This document shows positions 61,242 to 64,000 of a DNA stretch of 64,000 nucleotides, in pieces. The DNA comes from JAAYAE01 sp963678395. Lineage in GTDB: Bacteria; Bacillota; Negativicutes; Acidaminococcales; Acidaminococcaceae. Position 1 is the stretch's first letter; every line of letters starts with the position of its first letter. The notes under the pieces were generated by a model. That model was given only the letters and a program-made list of their open reading frames with translations, was not told the origin of the DNA and ran no database searches. A program made the translations under genes and the position numbers. The DNA lies in assembly GCA_963678395.1 (NCBI GenBank), contig OY782827.1, positions 992,001 through 1,056,000 of the forward strand, in the 5' to 3' direction.

Positions 61242-64000
61242 TTAAACTTTTATTGTACTAGAGAAAATATCTTTATTGCTTTCTATTTGCCCCTGGCTTC
61301 CTACTACACAAATATTATTATCCTGCAAGACATCTGCTACCAAAACTGACAAAGCCCTTATATCTTCTACCTTCGTATTTATAATCTGATCTCTGCTTTT
61401 TTGTCTAGAAACGTCCGAAATTCCTTTCAGTTCTTGTTGTACAGCCCTACTTAAGTGCATAGAGTTCGTAAGGGGCGTATCTAAAGAACTAATTGTACCA
61501 ATAATATACTTAGTCATCTCTCGCTCCGACGCAGTAAATTTTTCTAGAAAAACCGGCAAAACATGGTAAACTGCTAATGTTTCCACCAATTTCGGATCAC
61601 GATAAGATGATAAATACATACCACCATTACGATCGAACAATACATTGGCACCATAGGCACCACCTTGAACTCTGATTTTAGTCCAAAGATACTCATAACG
61701 CAAAATCGTTTCGGCAACCTTCATAGCCCCGGTATATTCATAGCCATGGGCTCGATAATTACCACCTGCCACCACATACTGCACCTTACCGGTTGTTATA
61801 ATTCCCTCATTGTTGCCTGGCGCTGGCAATGTATGTGGACTTTTACCTGCATAGTGTGAATTGGGCAGCTTATCTGCGAATACCTCGGCTGCTTGTACAA
61901 CTCTTTCTTGCATATCTTCATCACAAGAATAAGCAAATAATTGTTTATCCTTATGGAAGAAAATCTTAAGCAGCTTGCTAAGATTTTCCTGAATAACAGA
62001 AAAATCTTTATCATAATTTAAAACTAAATCTTTTAAAAACAAATAATAGCTTAATTGATCAGATTCGCTTACACGCGCAGCAGCACCAAAATATGAACCC
62101 AATCTAGTAATAGCAACATTCATTCCCCTATTAAAGAAATTACTATCCCATTCTGTTCTTACTTCATCAATAATTTCACGCAAACGCATTTTATCGCTAA
62201 AATCTGTAGTCATAGTAATATTTTCTAAAATTGCAAATAATTTATCTAGATTTTGTTCCAACACTTTAGTCGTTAAGGAAAAATTAAAAGTGTAATTTGA
62301 CATATCATCACAATTAGAGCTTGGTAATGCGTTGAAACCGATACCGCCTGTATATTTATTGGTATAAGTCGTTAATTCTTGATAGGTAAAATCTCTAGTA
62401 TTCATTTTTCCTAAAACATCACAAAGCAAATATACATAAGGCAATAATGCCGGTTCCATGCCTGTCATATCGAAATACCAATTTGCATAAACTATTTTAT
62501 TGGTAAAAGCCGGCAAATACATTATTGTTCGTTGACCGTGTTGCTCTTTTCTTACCACTTCTTTTTCTATTTCCTTACGAATATCCTCACGTTCCAAAAT
62601 AGGTATGGAAGCTAAGGCTTCCGGAGCATTATCCGCAGCTTGCAATTCATGTAATTTTTGGGCCTGTTGTATATGAATAGTAATTTCTTCTGCCATCATC
62701 GCAGCTTTTATTTCAGCTAAGTCAGCTAAATCTTTTTCCTGTTGTTTTTCTTCTTTGCCCTGTTCCGGCTGTAAGGTCAAAAGAACTTTATGCGTATTAT
62801 CTAATAGATAATTTTCTATGAGGCTCTCAAAATAACGAGTTCTTGCTTTTTCACGCAGGAACTTTAATAGGTCGTTTACCTGCAAAGAAGCGATGGGATC
62901 ACCACCATAAAGCCTCGTTTCCAAGCAACCAAGGCCATAAATCAAGCCTTTGGGATATATGCCAAAATCTGCTTCTCGCAGCTTAAATTCCATGCTATTT
63001 AATTGTGACTCCACCAGATCTTTATCTAGACCTTTAATGGTGATATTCTGTAAGGTTTTATAGATTACAGAAATAAACTTATCTTTGTTTTTAGGGTCTG
63101 CACCACCTGCTTTTATAGAAAAAACCGGTTGCAATTGTGAAGCCGCAAAATCTCCGGAAATATCACTGCCTAAGCCAGCTTCTAAAAGTGCTAAACGCAA
63201 GGGCGCAGAATTGCCATCTAAAAGAATTGTACATAACAAACGCAAGGCTATTATTGTCATTTGCTCTGTGGCTTTTCCTGTGACAATATTTAAAGACAAA
63301 TAGCTCTTATTTTCCACATTTTCTTCTGGACCTAGAGGATAAGTAGCATCAACTTCAGCAGTACGAGCAAAAGCTTCTTGTAAGGGTATCTCTATTTTTA
63401 ATTTTCCGGTTTTAGGAAAGGCCTGCAAATATTCTTGGTCTATATAAGCAAGTGTTTTTTCTATATTCATATCACCATAGAGATAAATATAAGCATTTTC
63501 CGGACTGTAATAGGTCTTATGAAACTTTCTGAAAGCCTCTAATGTAAGTTCTGGAATTGCAGACGGTAATCCACCTGATTCAAAACGGTAAGGCGAATTA
63601 GGAAATAAAGCTTTATAACATTCATGTTCTTCTACGGCATCTGCAGAAGAATAGACACCCTTCATTTCGTTATAAACCACTCCGTTATAGCTAAGCGCAC
63701 TTTCTTGACCATCTATTTCATAGTGCCAGCCTTCTTGCAATAAAGTATATGGGTTCTCATTTATTAAAGGGTAAAATACTGCATCTAAATATACATCCAT
63801 TAAATTTTGAAAATCTTTAGCATTCCTGCTAGCAACGGGATAAACAGTTTTGTCTGCATATGTCATCGCATTAAGAAATGTATTCATAGAACCTTTTACA
63901 AGTTCTACAAAGGGTTCCTTTAAACGATATTTGCGTGACCCACACAATACGGAATGTTCCATAATATGGGCAACTCCCGTATCATCTTGAGACGGTGTGC
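61242..64000 (-). CDS. M16C insulinase-type metallopeptidase (PreP-like), open at the right edge
   Basis: The frame is open to base 64000, so the N-terminus is missing. The zinc motif H-x-x-E-H is present (HIMEH), preceded by TPSQDDTGVAH. About 919 codons are in the window. Two M16-type halves are visible: the first with the active site, the second starting near the middle (YLPAFTNKIVYANWYFD). A linking M16C-associated helical region with KEEKQQEKDLADLAEIKAA joins them. This is the single-chain PreP/Cym1 class, which degrades short peptides. A hydrophobic signal is not visible in the part seen. The intracellular role is inferred from the family. Confidence 0.93.
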   Translation of the reverse strand, partial: TPSQDDTGVAHIMEHSVLCGSRKYRLKEPFVELVKGSMNTFLNAMTYADKTVYPVASRNAKDFQNLMDVYLDAVFYPLINENPYTLLQEGWHYEIDGQESALSYNGVVYNEMKGVYSSADAVEEHECYKALFPNSPYRFESGGLPSAIPELTLEAFRKFHKTYYSPENAYIYLYGDMNIEKTLAYIDQEYLQAFPKTGKLKIEIPLQEAFARTAEVDATYPLGPEENVENKSYLSLNIVTGKATEQMTIIALRLLCTILLDGNSAPLRLALLEAGLGSDISGDFAASQLQPVFSIKAGGADPKNKDKFISVIYKTLQNITIKGLDKDLVESQLNSMEFKLREADFGIYPKGLIYGLGCLETRLYGGDPIASLQVNDLLKFLREKARTRYFESLIENYLLDNTHKVLLTLQPEQGKEEKQQEKDLADLAEIKAAMMAEEITIHIQQAQKLHELQAADNAPEALASIPILEREDIRKEIEKEVVRKEQHGQRTIMYLPAFTNKIVYANWYFDMTGMEPALLPYVYLLCDVLGKMNTRDFTYQELTTYTNKYTGGIGFNALPSSNCDDMSNYTFNFSLTTKVLEQNLDKLFAILENITMTTDFSDKMRLREIIDEVRTEWDSNFFNRGMNVAITRLGSYFGAAARVSESDQLSYYLFLKDLVLNYDKDFSVIQENLSKLLKIFFHKDKQLFAYSCDEDMQERVVQAAEVFADKLPNSHYAGKSPHTLPAPGNNEGIITTGKVQYVVAGGNYRAHGYEYTGAMKVAETILRYEYLWTKIRVQGGAYGANVLFDRNGGMYLSSYRDPKLVETLAVYHVLPVFLEKFTASEREMTKYIIGTISSLDTPLTNSMHLSRAVQQELKGISDVSRQKSRDQIINTKVEDIRALSVLVADVLQDNNICVVGSQGQIESNKDIFSSTIKV

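Noticed and set aside
1..64000. CRISPR array, prophage, IS element or integron
   Set aside because: I saw no regularly spaced repeats, transposase, phage structural gene or attachment duplication; XerC is the chromosomal dif recombinase by context.

Overview
The window is 64 kb of low-GC, densely packed bacterial chromosome. All genes up to about 12.95 kb are on the + strand; almost everything after that is on the - strand, until a short + pair (58.8-61.2 kb) near the right end. The gene set points to a Gram-negative-staining Firmicute of the Negativicutes type (Acidaminococcaceae or Selenomonadales-like). The reasons are an IspH-ribosomal protein S1 fusion, CodY and a Firmicutes-type LexA box, phosphatidylserine synthase with decarboxylase, HydF and NfnAB (anaerobic metabolism), and the order RNase J-FtsK-RodZ-RimO-CinA. 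This is inference from gene content and order, not a database result. I saw no IS element, prophage, CRISPR array or rRNA operon.

Layout. 1-9.8 kb: RNase J (partial), FtsK/SpoIIIE, RodZ-like protein, a YgiQ-type radical SAM protein, RimO, CinA and a DEAD-box helicase with a DbpA-type RNA-binding domain. 9.9-13 kb: HflX with a long N-terminal extension that carries a JAMM-like metal motif, then a COG4100 PLP enzyme. 13-15.2 kb: a structured convergent intergenic region, LexA with a perfect SOS box on its own promoter, and an exported protein whose signal peptide is out of frame. 15.2-23.3 kb: one eight-gene operon for salvage of S-adenosylmethionine by-products (HAD phosphatase, MtnP, MtnA, AhcY, class II aldolase, MtaD) ending with the NfnAB transhydrogenase. 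23.4-26.9 kb: Psd, PssA and a GT2 glycosyltransferase, plus a WecG/TagA enzyme. 26.9-31.5 kb: a CitAB-type two-component system, RF3, and a small frameshifted gene. 31.6-34.5 kb: tRNA-Pro, then thrB (frameshifted) and hom (internal stop), with an intact ACT-domain regulator. 34.6-39.5 kb: GpsA, PlsY, Der, CobO and a DUF512 radical SAM protein. 39.5-45.8 kb: Fni, IspH-S1, PlsC, Cmk, a BaiN-like flavoprotein and RluB. 46-49 kb: ScpB, ScpA, TrpS and a site-2-type protease. 49.2-51.2 kb: a crotonase remnant, a metallophosphoesterase and an SGNH hydrolase. 51.2-57.5 kb: DprA-TopA-TrmFO-XerC-CodY. 57.6-64 kb: an MGDG-synthase-like glycosyltransferase, nicotinate phosphoribosyltransferase, HydF and a partial M16C peptidase.

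How it fits together. Several enzymes here use SAM radically (YgiQ, RimO, DUF512 protein) and would make 5'-deoxyadenosine; the salvage operon could turn this and methylthioadenosine into adenine, DHAP and a small aldehyde, and clear S-adenosylhomocysteine. The most notable irregularities are the JAMM-like HflX extension, the SAM by-product operon linked to NfnAB, four small gene-breaking lesions (three in A-runs and one nonsense codon, two of them hitting consecutive threonine-pathway genes), an in-frame-deleted crotonase, and a palindrome at the predicted start of the DUF512 operon transcript.
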